From Akkermansiaceae bacterium (lineage in GTDB: Bacteria > Verrucomicrobiota > Verrucomicrobiia > Verrucomicrobiales > Akkermansiaceae): 64,000 bases of DNA. The notes under the pieces were generated by a model. The model saw nothing but the letters and a program-made list of their open reading frames with translations, ran no database searches and was not told where the DNA came from. The stretch is from contig CP059069.1 in NCBI GenBank assembly GCA_017798145.1, positions 1,163,226 through 1,227,225 of the forward strand, given 5' to 3'. This document shows, piece after piece, positions 16,697 through 24,500 of this stretch (position 1 is the stretch's first letter; each line of letters begins with the position of its first letter). Both the position numbers and the translations under genes were made by a program.

Positions 16697-17148
16697 TTTT
16701 TCGTCCCGAATTCCTTGGCGAAGGAATGAAGCAGATCGTGCAGCTTTGTCACGTTGGCCATATCGGTGGATTGCTTGCATTTCATCGCCGCAACGATGAC
16801 CTCATGGCAGAGCCTGAGCTTAGCGATATAGGCCTCATTTTGCTCATCGTTTTCCGGAAGTTTCAGACGCTGCGCCATGAAATGGTTGAGCACCTTTTCC
16901 TGGAGATCCTGCGCATGCGTCTCCTTGTTCGTCGTCCAGCGGACGATCTGATGCGCATTGGCAGCGGGATCCTTCGAGAGCGCGGCGATCTCCACACACG
17001 CTTTTTCGATCGTGAGGAAATCGGTGTTCATCGAACCGATCACGTTGTCGTCGTCGAAAATCCCGCAAGGCACCTGGCAATGCGCGGAAACATTTGTCGG
17101 GATTGCTGCGACAAGCAGCACGGCTGAGAGCAATTCTGTCAGTTTCAT
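16693..17148 (-). CDS. sodN: nickel superoxide dismutase with Sec signal peptide
   Basis: A 151-residue NiSOD-family protein. Residues 1-22 (MKLTELLSAVLLVAAIPTNV, then SA) form a clean signal peptide whose predicted cut after VSA exposes His-Cys-Gln-Val-Pro-Cys-Gly at the mature N-terminus. That equals the nickel hook HCxxPCGx of NiSOD: His1, Cys2 and Cys6 bind nickel. Two differences from Streptomyces NiSOD are visible: Tyr9 is Phe and Asp3 is Gln. The helical body (SMNTDFLTIEKACVEIAALS, NAHQIVRWTTNKETHA) matches the four-helix bundle. Cytoplasmic NiSODs need the SodX peptidase to expose His1; here signal peptidase could do this during export. It is followed by a rhodanese lipoprotein with a 4-base overlap. 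Confidence 0.88.
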   Translation of the reverse strand: MKLTELLSAVLLVAAIPTNVSAHCQVPCGIFDDDNVIGSMNTDFLTIEKACVEIAALSKDPAANAHQIVRWTTNKETHAQDLQEKVLNHFMAQRLKLPENDEQNEAYIAKLRLCHEVIVAAMKCKQSTDMANVTKLHDLLHSFAKEFGTKK

Positions 17149-17199
17149 GATCCCCAAAAATAGGAGCCTTCCCGCCCGATGCAAGGGAAACCCATGGAA

Positions 17200-17796
17200 T
17201 CAGCCCGCGATGACCCCGTTCATCCTTGCGTCATGCTCCTCCATGACGATCGATTCCACCAGCTGGTAGCCGTAGCAAACCCCAAGCTTCACCGCATCCG
17301 GGCGCGCCCGCTCCAGCATCCTGTCGTAAAAACCCTTGCCCCTGCCTATCCTCCCGCCCTTCAGGTCAAAGCCCAGCCCCGGGCAGAGAAAGAGATCCAC
17401 CTCATCGATCCTCACCCTCCTTAGCTTCGCCTTCGGCTCCAGGATCCCGAATTTCCCCTTTTTCAGATCCTTTTCAAAATCCCCCACCTCATGGAAAACC
17501 AACTCCTCCCCCTCCACCCTGGGAAAAACCCAGACCCTCTCGATCACACCCGGCAGCGCCCGCAGATTCACCTCCCCCGGCAGCGCCGCAAACACCGCAA
17601 CCACTTTCAGCGCCGGCCTTTCCGCAAGATACGCCGCAATCTCCCTCACCACCGCCGCATCGTCGCCATCCGGGTATTCCGCGACCCTTCGCCGCAGATC
17701 CTCCCGCAGCCTGTCCTTCAGATACGCCTTCGCAAACGGTCCGACAAGATGGCAGGCCAGAAGGTCGTCGGGATTTGTCACTTGCCACTCGCCCAT
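17200..17796 (-). CDS. 5-formyltetrahydrofolate cyclo-ligase
   Basis: A 198-residue member of the MTHFS family, which converts 5-formyl-THF to 5,10-methenyl-THF with ATP. The N-terminal helix KDRLREDLRRRVAEY resembles the family start. The C-terminal block is diagnostic: DLFLCPGLGFDLKGGRIGRG, then KGFYDRML contains the GxRLGRGKGFYDR substrate/ATP motif. The start at 17796 (MGEWQVTNPDD) gives normal length; longer readings run across the divergent gene at 17818. The two start codons are only 21 bases apart. folK lies 3 kb away, but I see no operon link. Confidence 0.9.
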   Translation of the reverse strand: MGEWQVTNPDDLLACHLVGPFAKAYLKDRLREDLRRRVAEYPDGDDAAVVREIAAYLAERPALKVVAVFAALPGEVNLRALPGVIERVWVFPRVEGEELVFHEVGDFEKDLKKGKFGILEPKAKLRRVRIDEVDLFLCPGLGFDLKGGRIGRGKGFYDRMLERARPDAVKLGVCYGYQLVESIVMEEHDARMNGVIAG

Positions 17797-17817
17797 GCTT
17801 TCCCATCTTCTACCGCG

Positions 17818-18408
17818 ATGAGAAAAACATGGCAATTCCCGATGATCGCGATCTTCGCCCTCGGCTCCACCCTTGCCCGTGCGGAAGAGAAAAAATTCGA
17901 CTGGCAACCGCTTGAGATCAAGGTGAGCGCCTTTTCCCCGGAGCTCGTGATGCTCAACACGGAACGGGACGAATACGCCACCAACCTCGCCGCCTATGCC
18001 GCCAACCGCATCGTGGCGGAAAAAGCGTCCGCCGCCAGCACCGGCCAAGCCCGCCGCATCATCGCGCTCGCCCTGCACCTCTCCCCGCGCAACCGCCAGG
18101 CCGTCGTCACCCAGTTCCAGCTCGCCAAGGGGATCATGCCGGAAAAAACCGAGGCCGACTACAGCCCGCAGGTGCTGGCCCGCCTCCTTCTCACCCGCGG
18201 CCAGCTCCTCCTCCAGCAGGCCGAGGGCGAAAACACCCTCCTCGGGCATTTCCTAATCACCCTGGCCGCCGAGATCGACCCTCACAACGAAGATGCCGTC
18301 TACGCCAGCGAGCTGATCCGCATCGACCACGGCACCCCGGATTGGAAAACCCTGACCGATCCCGGAAAGAACAATGAGGCTGAGCCCTCCAACCGGCAAC
18401 AACCCTGA
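17818..18408 (+). CDS. exported protein with TPR-like helices, unknown function
   Basis: A 196-residue protein with an N-terminal signal peptide (MRKTWQFPMIAIFALGSTLA, cut near ARA-EE). The mature part is helical, with repeated 30-40-residue pairs (QARRIIALALHLSPRNRQAV, LLTRGQLLLQQAEGENTLLG, ITLAAEIDPHNEDAVYASEL) that look like degenerate TPRs. No enzyme motif is visible. It is divergent from the cyclo-ligase and ends 4 bases before the gamma-carbonic anhydrase start, so it is probably co-transcribed with that gene. Confidence 0.65.
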   Translation: MRKTWQFPMIAIFALGSTLARAEEKKFDWQPLEIKVSAFSPELVMLNTERDEYATNLAAYAANRIVAEKASAASTGQARRIIALALHLSPRNRQAVVTQFQLAKGIMPEKTEADYSPQVLARLLLTRGQLLLQQAEGENTLLGHFLITLAAEIDPHNEDAVYASELIRIDHGTPDWKTLTDPGKNNEAEPSNRQQP

Positions 18409-18412
18409 AACC

Positions 18413-18922
18413 ATGGCCATCGAACCCTACGAAGGACAATTCCCCAGCATCAGCCCGACGGCATTCATCGCCGCCAGCGCGGATCTGATCGGCGATGTGG
18501 AAATCCGCGATGAGGCCAGCGTATGGTACAACGCGACGCTGCGCGGAGATATCAACCGCATCCGCATCGGCCCGCGCTCGAACATCCAGGACAACGCCGT
18601 CATCCACCTCTCCGATGATTACGGATGCCATGTCGGGGAGCTGGTGACCATAGGCCACTCCGCCATACTCCACGCCTGCATGGTAAAGGACGAGGTGCTT
18701 GTCGGCATGGGTGCCATCATCCTCGACGGCGCGGAGATCGGCGAGCGCTCCATCATCGGCGCGGGGGCGCTCGTCACAGGCGGCAGCATCATCCCCCCGG
18801 GATCGCTCGTCCTCGGCTCCCCCGCAAAGGTCGTGCGCACCCTTTCCCCGGAGGAGCAGTCAAAGGTCAAGGGCTGGGCGCTGAAATACGTCGTCCAGTC
18901 GCGCAAATTCCTCGCCCGCTGA
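18413..18922 (+). CDS. gamma-class carbonic anhydrase family protein
   Basis: A 169-residue left-handed beta-helix protein of the gamma-carbonic anhydrase/YrdA/PaaY group. Hexapeptide repeats run from about 25 to 145 (DLIGDVEIRDEASVWYNATL, RIGPRSNIQDNAVIH, VGMGAIILDGAEIGERSIIG). The three zinc-binding His positions are present in VIHLSD and TIGHSAILHACM. Many members interconvert CO2 and bicarbonate, others have no known activity, so the reaction is not certain. The start at 18413 (MAIEPYEGQFP) is chosen over an earlier ATG at 18374 that overlaps the upstream gene. Confidence 0.88.
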   Translation: MAIEPYEGQFPSISPTAFIAASADLIGDVEIRDEASVWYNATLRGDINRIRIGPRSNIQDNAVIHLSDDYGCHVGELVTIGHSAILHACMVKDEVLVGMGAIILDGAEIGERSIIGAGALVTGGSIIPPGSLVLGSPAKVVRTLSPEEQSKVKGWALKYVVQSRKFLAR

Positions 18923-19004
18923 TCCGGCCGCCTTGCCTGCGGAAAAAACGCCGCGATGTTAATATCGCTGGCAAGTGACCGAATCGGTGTTCCCTTGATG
19001 CATC

Positions 19005-20711
19005 ATGGAACATCCCAACAGAGCAATGGCCATTGCAACCGCATGCCTCACCCTCACCCTCGTGCCAGGCACCGCCTTCGCAAAACCCGGATCCGTCGCC
19101 GAGTTCTCCCCGGATGAGTCACGCAAACTCGGATGGCAGGTCGTGAACGACGGCGTCATGGGCGGCCTTTCCAAAGGCAAGCTCTCGATCGGCGCGGACG
19201 GCATACTCAGCTTCAGCGGGAACCTCTCGCTTGAGAACAACGGCGGATTCTCCTCCCTGAGGACGAATGATGTTTCCCTCGATCTGAGCGATGCGAAAGG
19301 CCTCGCCGCCCGCGTCAAGGGCGATGGCCGCACCTACCAGATCCGACTCGCCACCGATGCACGCTTCCGTGGCATGGAGGTTTCCTTCTCCGCTGATTTC
19401 CCCACGGAAAAAGGCAAATGGACCGAGGTGGAAATCCCGTTTTCCGACTTCACAGGAAGCTTCCGCGGCATGAGCCTCAATAACGAAAATTCGACCCCTG
19501 CCAAGATCCGCCGCCTCGGGATACTTCTCGGCGACAAGAAAGCGGGCGCCTTCGAAATGCAGATCGACTGGATCAGGACATACGGTGCGAACAAGCAAGA
19601 GGACGGCAATTCCATCCTCTCCGCCGCCGCAAAGGACGGTCGCTTCAAGACCCTCGCCGCCGCGATCCAATCCGCAGGCCTCGCGGAAACCCTCTCCGGA
19701 GATGGCCCCTTGACCGTCTTCGCTCCCACGGACGAGGCTTTCGCAAAACTGCCGCAAGGCACCGTCGGGGATCTGCTCAAGCCGGAGAACATCGACCAAC
19801 TCAAAGCTGTCATCACCATGCACGTCACCCGTGGAAAAGCCGGGCTGGCCGATGCGCTCAAGTCAGGCAGCGTGAAATCGCTCCAAGGCTCTCCGCTCAA
19901 CATCGCCTTCGCCAAAGGCCGGGTGCGCGTCAACGATGCCGCCATCCTTGACGCGGATCTAGCCTGCGGGAACGGTGTCATCCATGTGATCGATTCCGTC
20001 CTCCTTCCGCCGCCGCCGGAAAACGACATCCTCGCGGTCGCGGAAAAAAACGGGAATTTCAAGACACTCATCGCCGCCGTCAAGGCTGCCGGCCTCGTCG
20101 ATGCCCTCAGCGCCGATGGACCCATCACCATCCTCGCACCCACCGACGAGGCATTCGATCGTCTTCCGGAGGGAACCGTGGAATCCCTCCTGCAAAAGGA
20201 AAACCTCGGGAAACTCCGGTCCATCCTCACCGGTCATGCCATCCCCGGGAAAGTATCCGCAGGTGATGCCCTCAACGCCCGCAAGGCAAAATCCATCTCC
20301 GGACAGACGATCAACTTCGCCATCAAGGACGGCACTTTGAAAGCGAACTCATCCACCATCCTATCCACCGATATCGCCTGCGACAACGGCATCATCCACA
20401 TCATCGACGCCGTCCTCCTGCCTGAAGGAAATGACAAAAAATCGGACGCACCCGCCAGCGCCCTGAAAAGCATCGAGAACGCCATCGACCGCGGGGTGCC
20501 GATCTACAATTCCGGAGACCCTGCGAAGTGCGCAGCCATCTACCGTGAGTGCCTCATGTCCCTCTCCAAGGACAAATCCCTCGATGCCAGGCTACGCGAA
20601 ATGCTCTCCACGGTCGCCGAGCGCGGCTCCCGACATGACAACGCGGAAGACCAGGCCTGGCTGTACCGCAGCGCGCTGGACAAGGCATACGCCATCATCG
20701 GACAGGACTGA
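19005..20711 (+). CDS. secreted CIA30 domain plus two fasciclin (FAS1) domains
   Basis: A 568-residue exported protein with an unusual domain chain. After a signal peptide (ending GTAFA-KP, about residue 26), residues 32-190 form a CIA30/NDUFAF1-like domain (WQVVNDGVMGGLSKGKLSI, KGKWTEVEIPFSDFTGSFRG). Two FAS1 domains follow at about 200-330 and 340-465, each with the H1 and H2 motifs (LTVFAPTDEAFAKLPQGTV and ITILAPTDEAFDRLPEGTV; GNGVIHVIDSVLLP and DNGIIHIIDAVLLP). The C-terminal 90 residues are helical (AAIYRECLMSLSKDKS). FAS1 domains mediate adhesion and CIA30 domains are galactose-binding-like folds, so a cell-surface binding role is likely. The start could also be the ATG at 19026. Confidence 0.85.
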   Translation: MEHPNRAMAIATACLTLTLVPGTAFAKPGSVAEFSPDESRKLGWQVVNDGVMGGLSKGKLSIGADGILSFSGNLSLENNGGFSSLRTNDVSLDLSDAKGLAARVKGDGRTYQIRLATDARFRGMEVSFSADFPTEKGKWTEVEIPFSDFTGSFRGMSLNNENSTPAKIRRLGILLGDKKAGAFEMQIDWIRTYGANKQEDGNSILSAAAKDGRFKTLAAAIQSAGLAETLSGDGPLTVFAPTDEAFAKLPQGTVGDLLKPENIDQLKAVITMHVTRGKAGLADALKSGSVKSLQGSPLNIAFAKGRVRVNDAAILDADLACGNGVIHVIDSVLLPPPPENDILAVAEKNGNFKTLIAAVKAAGLVDALSADGPITILAPTDEAFDRLPEGTVESLLQKENLGKLRSILTGHAIPGKVSAGDALNARKAKSISGQTINFAIKDGTLKANSSTILSTDIACDNGIIHIIDAVLLPEGNDKKSDAPASALKSIENAIDRGVPIYNSGDPAKCAAIYRECLMSLSKDKSLDARLREMLSTVAERGSRHDNAEDQAWLYRSALDKAYAIIGQD

Positions 20712-20717
20712 TCCCGG

Positions 20718-21182
20718 TTGGAATCCCTCGATCCCCTTGTGCAAACCCCCATTCCCATTGTTCCGGAAACGCACCTGCTCATCGCCCAGCTTGTCATCTC
20801 CGCCCTGATGACAGGCGTCATCTGGCATGTGCAGCTGCTCACCTACCCGCAGTTTCGCAGACTGCCGCCAGAATCCTTCCTGCCCCTGCACGACTTCCAC
20901 TGCCTGCGCATGGGGATGCTTGTCGTCCTCCCCATGCTCCTCGAGCTTGGCCTCGCCGCACTCCATCTCATCATGTTCCGCAGCACGCCTTCCCTGCTCG
21001 GCTTCATCGCAGTGGCCCTCATCTGGGCAAGCACCGCATTTTTCCAGGCACCACTCCACCATAAGCTCGGCAGGCGCCACGATCACGCCGCAATGGAACT
21101 CCTCATCCGCACCAACTGGATCCGCAGCGTTCTCTGGTCTGCCCGCACGATGCTACTCGCCTACATGCTCTCGGTTGCATGA
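20718..21182 (+). CDS. small four-helix integral membrane protein
   Basis: A 154-residue protein with about four membrane helices (about 19-40, 65-88, 93-112 and 132-152). It has loop signatures LLTYPQFRRL and FQAPLHHKLGRRHD, suggestive of a DUF1772-like or small anthrone-oxygenase-like membrane fold, though I cannot confirm a family. The start is a TTG at 20718, 7 bases after the preceding gene's stop and supported only by frame length; GTG at 20739 or ATG at 20808 are alternatives. No function can be given. Confidence 0.6.
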   Translation: MESLDPLVQTPIPIVPETHLLIAQLVISALMTGVIWHVQLLTYPQFRRLPPESFLPLHDFHCLRMGMLVVLPMLLELGLAALHLIMFRSTPSLLGFIAVALIWASTAFFQAPLHHKLGRRHDHAAMELLIRTNWIRSVLWSARTMLLAYMLSVA

Positions 21183-21193
21183 ATCCACCCATC

Positions 21194-22615
21194 TCACACC
21201 TTCGCCTCCAGCCATTTCCCCTTGAAATGCAACCGGGAGAAAACGACAGCCTGCGTAACGAGATCCAGCCCCAGGACGATCCAAACCCCGGTCAGCGAAA
21301 TCCAGCCGAGCTGCGATAGCACCCACAGCACTCCTACCCGGTAAAAGATCATGCTGCCGAACGCCCAGCGCATCACCAGCTTGGTCGCTCCCGCCCCGCG
21401 CATCGTCGTTTTCAGGATGATGCAGGTGGCGAAAAACGGCTGGGTGAACGCGCAAACGACAAGCAGGGGACCCGCCAACCGCTCATGCAAGCCGCTGCCG
21501 GGAGCCATCAGGCCGATGAGCCACTCCCTGCCCAGGACAAAGCAGAGTCCCATGGACACCATCAGCGCAACCGCCAGCTTCCAGGAAAACCGGACAGCCT
21601 TGACCGCCATCCCCGGGGCACCCGCGCCGAGGTATTGGCCGGTCAGAGCAGCAGCCGCCGCCGCAATCGCGAAGCCGGGCAAGAAACTCATCGACTCCAG
21701 GCGCACGGCGATGAAATGCGCCCCCAGCGCGCCCTTCTCCCCGAGGTTTGAGATCACCCGCAGCCCATAGGAATGGATCACCCACATGCCGGCGATCTCC
21801 ACCGCCTGCGGCACCCCGACCCGCCAGATCCGAAGCATCGTTTCCCCGTGGAAGCCCAGCCCCTCTCGGGTCCAGCGCAGGCCCTCGTTGCGCTTCAGCG
21901 CCAGGATCAGCACCACGGTCACAAGCCCCACGCCCCAGCCGACCACCGTTCCCAGCGCGATGCCCTCCACCCCGTGCCCGCCGAAGGGAGCCGGCCCGAA
22001 TACCAGCAGGACGCTGACCGCGACGTTGACAAGGTTCACCACCACCATCGCCAGGAAAGGCGTCCTCGTATCGCCCGATCCGCGAAGCGCGGCGTTCACC
22101 GCGAACATCGCCCCCGCCAGCGGCCCGCACCACGCGAAGACACGGATGTATCGCTCAGCCTGTGAGGATGCCTCGGGGCTCAGACCCATCCAATGGATCA
22201 GGGGGGAAAGGCCGATCTGGAGGATGAAGAAAGCCGCCAGCCCGGCGATGAATCCAAGCCACAGCCCCTGCCCCAGCGCCAGCGCGCCGAGCTTGGGGTC
22301 GCGGGCACCCGTCGCCCTGGAAACCAATGCCATCACACCGGTCGCCACCGCTCCTTGGAAAATATAGATGAACCATCCCACGTAGCCGCCAAGGCTCATC
22401 GCATCGAGGATCGCCACGCGCTCCGCTCCATCAGCCATGCGCCCGGCGATGACGATGTCCGTCATCCCCACAAAGAATGCGAGGATCTGCTCCAGCAGCG
22501 GCCAGAATGCAAGGGTCAGCACCTGCTTCGGCAGGGTCATCTCCCCCAGTTTCCCTGCAAGTCGTATCTCCCCCCCGCGCTCCTGCGCCTCGATTGTCAT
22601 CCCCGGCCTGTCCAT
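21194..22615 (-). CDS. MATE-family efflux transporter
   Basis: A 473-residue cation-coupled exporter with about 12 membrane helices in two six-helix halves. Recognisable features are the first-helix block LAFWPLLEQILAFFVGMTDI, the conserved GAARGSGDTRTP-like loop (NAALRGSGDTRTPF) and the second-half equivalent VGVPQAVEIAGMW. Such transporters export drugs, dyes or metabolites with Na+ or H+. It is read in the same direction as the TPM-like proteins and the sigma cluster upstream, with a 64-base gap to the next gene. A second start at 22600 is possible. Confidence 0.9.
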   Translation of the reverse strand: MDRPGMTIEAQERGGEIRLAGKLGEMTLPKQVLTLAFWPLLEQILAFFVGMTDIVIAGRMADGAERVAILDAMSLGGYVGWFIYIFQGAVATGVMALVSRATGARDPKLGALALGQGLWLGFIAGLAAFFILQIGLSPLIHWMGLSPEASSQAERYIRVFAWCGPLAGAMFAVNAALRGSGDTRTPFLAMVVVNLVNVAVSVLLVFGPAPFGGHGVEGIALGTVVGWGVGLVTVVLILALKRNEGLRWTREGLGFHGETMLRIWRVGVPQAVEIAGMWVIHSYGLRVISNLGEKGALGAHFIAVRLESMSFLPGFAIAAAAAALTGQYLGAGAPGMAVKAVRFSWKLAVALMVSMGLCFVLGREWLIGLMAPGSGLHERLAGPLLVVCAFTQPFFATCIILKTTMRGAGATKLVMRWAFGSMIFYRVGVLWVLSQLGWISLTGVWIVLGLDLVTQAVVFSRLHFKGKWLEAKV

Positions 22616-22679
22616 CCGCCGCGAGCCTCGCCCGCAGCCTGCCGTTCATCAACCAATCATTCGCAATATCATGCCAAGC

Positions 22680-23705
22680 TCAGGCACGGCGCATGTAGTC
22701 CGGCACCTGGTTGCGCTGCTTCGCGGGTGGCAGCGAGGGGCTCGCGAAGGAAATGACCGCACCTATCCCCGCCGCATGGCTGCCGCCCAGCCTCGGTTCC
22801 ACCTCGAACTCCGGGAAACGGAACCTCACCCTGCTGCGCCACCACATCACCAGGCTCCAGAGCGCGAGAAGCCCGCCACCCGCGGCGGCAGCCGACCACA
22901 GGGCGAGCCGCCCCCATGCGGGCACTTCAAAACGTTTCGGCCTGGGCTGCTCATTCCCAGCCGGCACCGCCACCACATCTCCGGGCATCTCCTCCATCGT
23001 TTCATCCGCCATCCCGGATGCCATGCGCTCCATCCAGTAGATGCGGATGGACATCTGCACCAGGAAAGCCTCCAGCTGCTCGAAGGGCTGGGCGCTGCCG
23101 AAGGCCTGCATCACGGAGCTTTCAAGCGCCCGCCTCTGCTCGGCCGCAGAGACCGAATCAGTGATCACCGGGCTGAGGTAAACGGTAGCTCGCTGCGGCG
23201 CTCCAAGATGGTAATAGACCACGAGCGCCGGCTTTCCCACCGAATACAGCCGCTCCACGACCTCCTCCTCCCGCACATCGCCCGGGATCTGCTGGTCCAT
23301 CCCGAAGAGATACACATACATCTCGATGGATGAGTCCCCGGAGTGCCTCGCCAGGAAAGCCTCAAGATCCTGGCTCTCCCGCGTGGAGAGTAGATTCTGC
23401 GGATCGACAAGATGCCCCTCCGGCCGCTCCGCGAAGTAAGCCGCCAGGAATTCCTCGGAGACCTCGTTCTCATCCTCCGGAAAACCGGCAAGTTCCTCCG
23501 CAGTCGGCCCCTCGACATCCAGGGGGGTCTCCGCCTCCTCCTCTTCGGGGGGGAAGGCTTCGTATGTAAGTAGCGATCCGCCTGCGACCCATCCGCCTCC
23601 AATGGCTTTCCTGCGCTCCTCGGAATTCCAGTCCGGAAGCGGCGGCTCCGAGTTTGCGGACGCCAGGCAAGACCCCAGCAGCAGGATGGAAAGGTGGCGC
23701 ATCAT
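22680..23705 (-). CDS. exported TPM-like protein with C-terminal membrane helix
   Basis: A 341-residue protein. The start ATG at 23705 overlaps the stop of the upstream gene by 4 bases (ATGA). It has a signal peptide (MMRHLSILLLGSCLASANS) and an acidic linker rich in Glu (residues 45-90). A region at about 95-230 has the pattern of a TPM domain (LLSTRESQDLEAFLARHSGD, EMYVYLFGM, KPALVVYYHLG). A single membrane helix follows near 275-297 (LALWSAAAAGGGLLALWSLV) with a basic cytoplasmic tail. The TPM call is by pattern only. The overlap with another TPM-like protein suggests they work together at the membrane. Confidence 0.65.
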   Translation of the reverse strand: MMRHLSILLLGSCLASANSEPPLPDWNSEERRKAIGGGWVAGGSLLTYEAFPPEEEEAETPLDVEGPTAEELAGFPEDENEVSEEFLAAYFAERPEGHLVDPQNLLSTRESQDLEAFLARHSGDSSIEMYVYLFGMDQQIPGDVREEEVVERLYSVGKPALVVYYHLGAPQRATVYLSPVITDSVSAAEQRRALESSVMQAFGSAQPFEQLEAFLVQMSIRIYWMERMASGMADETMEEMPGDVVAVPAGNEQPRPKRFEVPAWGRLALWSAAAAGGGLLALWSLVMWWRSRVRFRFPEFEVEPRLGGSHAAGIGAVISFASPSLPPAKQRNQVPDYMRRA

Positions 23706-24364
23706 CGCTCCGCCTCCTTCCTCGCCGCTTCCGTGGAAGCTGCAGGGCGATGGTCCCCCCGGATTTTCCGAACCAGATCCCCCACCGCCACCGGGGGGGC
23801 GACCTTGCGCTCGTATTTCTCCGGATCGCGCCTCACCTGCCGGCTGCGCTTGGCAAGGATCTTCCGCAGATGCCTGAGGCTGCGCAGCATCCCCTCCGCA
23901 TACCTGCCCTCGAGCCAGTGCGCGTGGGCGCGCGAAAGGCACTCGAAGCTATCCTGCTCCTCGATAAACGGATCCAACAGGTAGCCGAAGGTCATTCCCG
24001 CCGCCTTCGAGTCCGGGTCGATGACGAACAACACCCCTGCCTCGTTCGGTTTCTCCACCGCCACATCCTCGAATACACCGCGGTTGAGGAGCCAGAACCC
24101 GAATTGCCGGAGGTTCGCAAGCTCGCCCAGGCTGCCTGTATAGACCGCCACGAACATCTGGGGGAAAGCCGCGCCGAAACGCCAGATCTCATCCTCCAGC
24201 CTGTCCCGCTCCCCCCTCCGGAAAAGCCCCGCCGTATCCGTCAGGCTGCGGAGCTTCACCTCCTCGTTGCCGAACACCCTATCGGCATCCCCCAGATTGA
24301 AACCGCAATGAGGGCAGCCCGCGGCAGCGCGGTGGATCTGCTGCACACATCGCGGACATTTCAT
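23702..24364 (-). CDS. zinc-ribbon TPM-domain protein
   Basis: A 220-residue cytoplasmic protein. It opens with a zinc ribbon MKCPRCVQQIHRAAAGCPHC (CxxC...CxxC). Residues about 30-170 fit a TPM domain (RGERDRLEDEIWRFGAAFPQ, MFVAVYTGSLGELANLRQFG, WLLNRG, GVLFVIDPDSKAAGMTFGYL). The TPM fold is known from thylakoid and bacterial phosphatase-like proteins. The C-terminus is basic and helical. It overlaps the following gene by 4 bases and lies 136 bases downstream of an anti-sigma gene. Its job is unknown. Confidence 0.72.
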   Translation of the reverse strand: MKCPRCVQQIHRAAAGCPHCGFNLGDADRVFGNEEVKLRSLTDTAGLFRRGERDRLEDEIWRFGAAFPQMFVAVYTGSLGELANLRQFGFWLLNRGVFEDVAVEKPNEAGVLFVIDPDSKAAGMTFGYLLDPFIEEQDSFECLSRAHAHWLEGRYAEGMLRSLRHLRKILAKRSRQVRRDPEKYERKVAPPVAVGDLVRKIRGDHRPAASTEAARKEAER

Positions 24365-24376
24365 CTTTGCCGCCGA

Positions 24377-24405
24377 TTGCTACAGAATTCCCGGTATTTC
24401 GTCAA
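24377..24405 (-). promoter_or_regulatory. candidate sigma70 promoter for the TPM gene pair
   Basis: On the minus strand TTGACG (24405-24400) is followed after 17 bases by TAGCAA (24382-24377), 12 bases before the start codon. The -35 box is good and the -10 box weak. It would allow the TPM pair to be read separately from the sigma/anti-sigma genes. If used, the leader would be only a few bases long. Confidence 0.35.
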
Positions 24406-24500
24406 AGCAAAACATCTCCCCGACTACCATGTTAACCGTAGTTGGCGGCGGTCATGGCCCCAGTTACGCGCCGCAGATCACGATGGAATCCGTTTCCCGC

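Noticed and set aside
23706-23942. N-terminal extension of the exported TPM-like protein
   Set aside because: It would overlap the zinc-ribbon TPM gene by 240 bases and remove the signal peptide from the N-terminus. The ATGA overlap at 23705 is far more likely.
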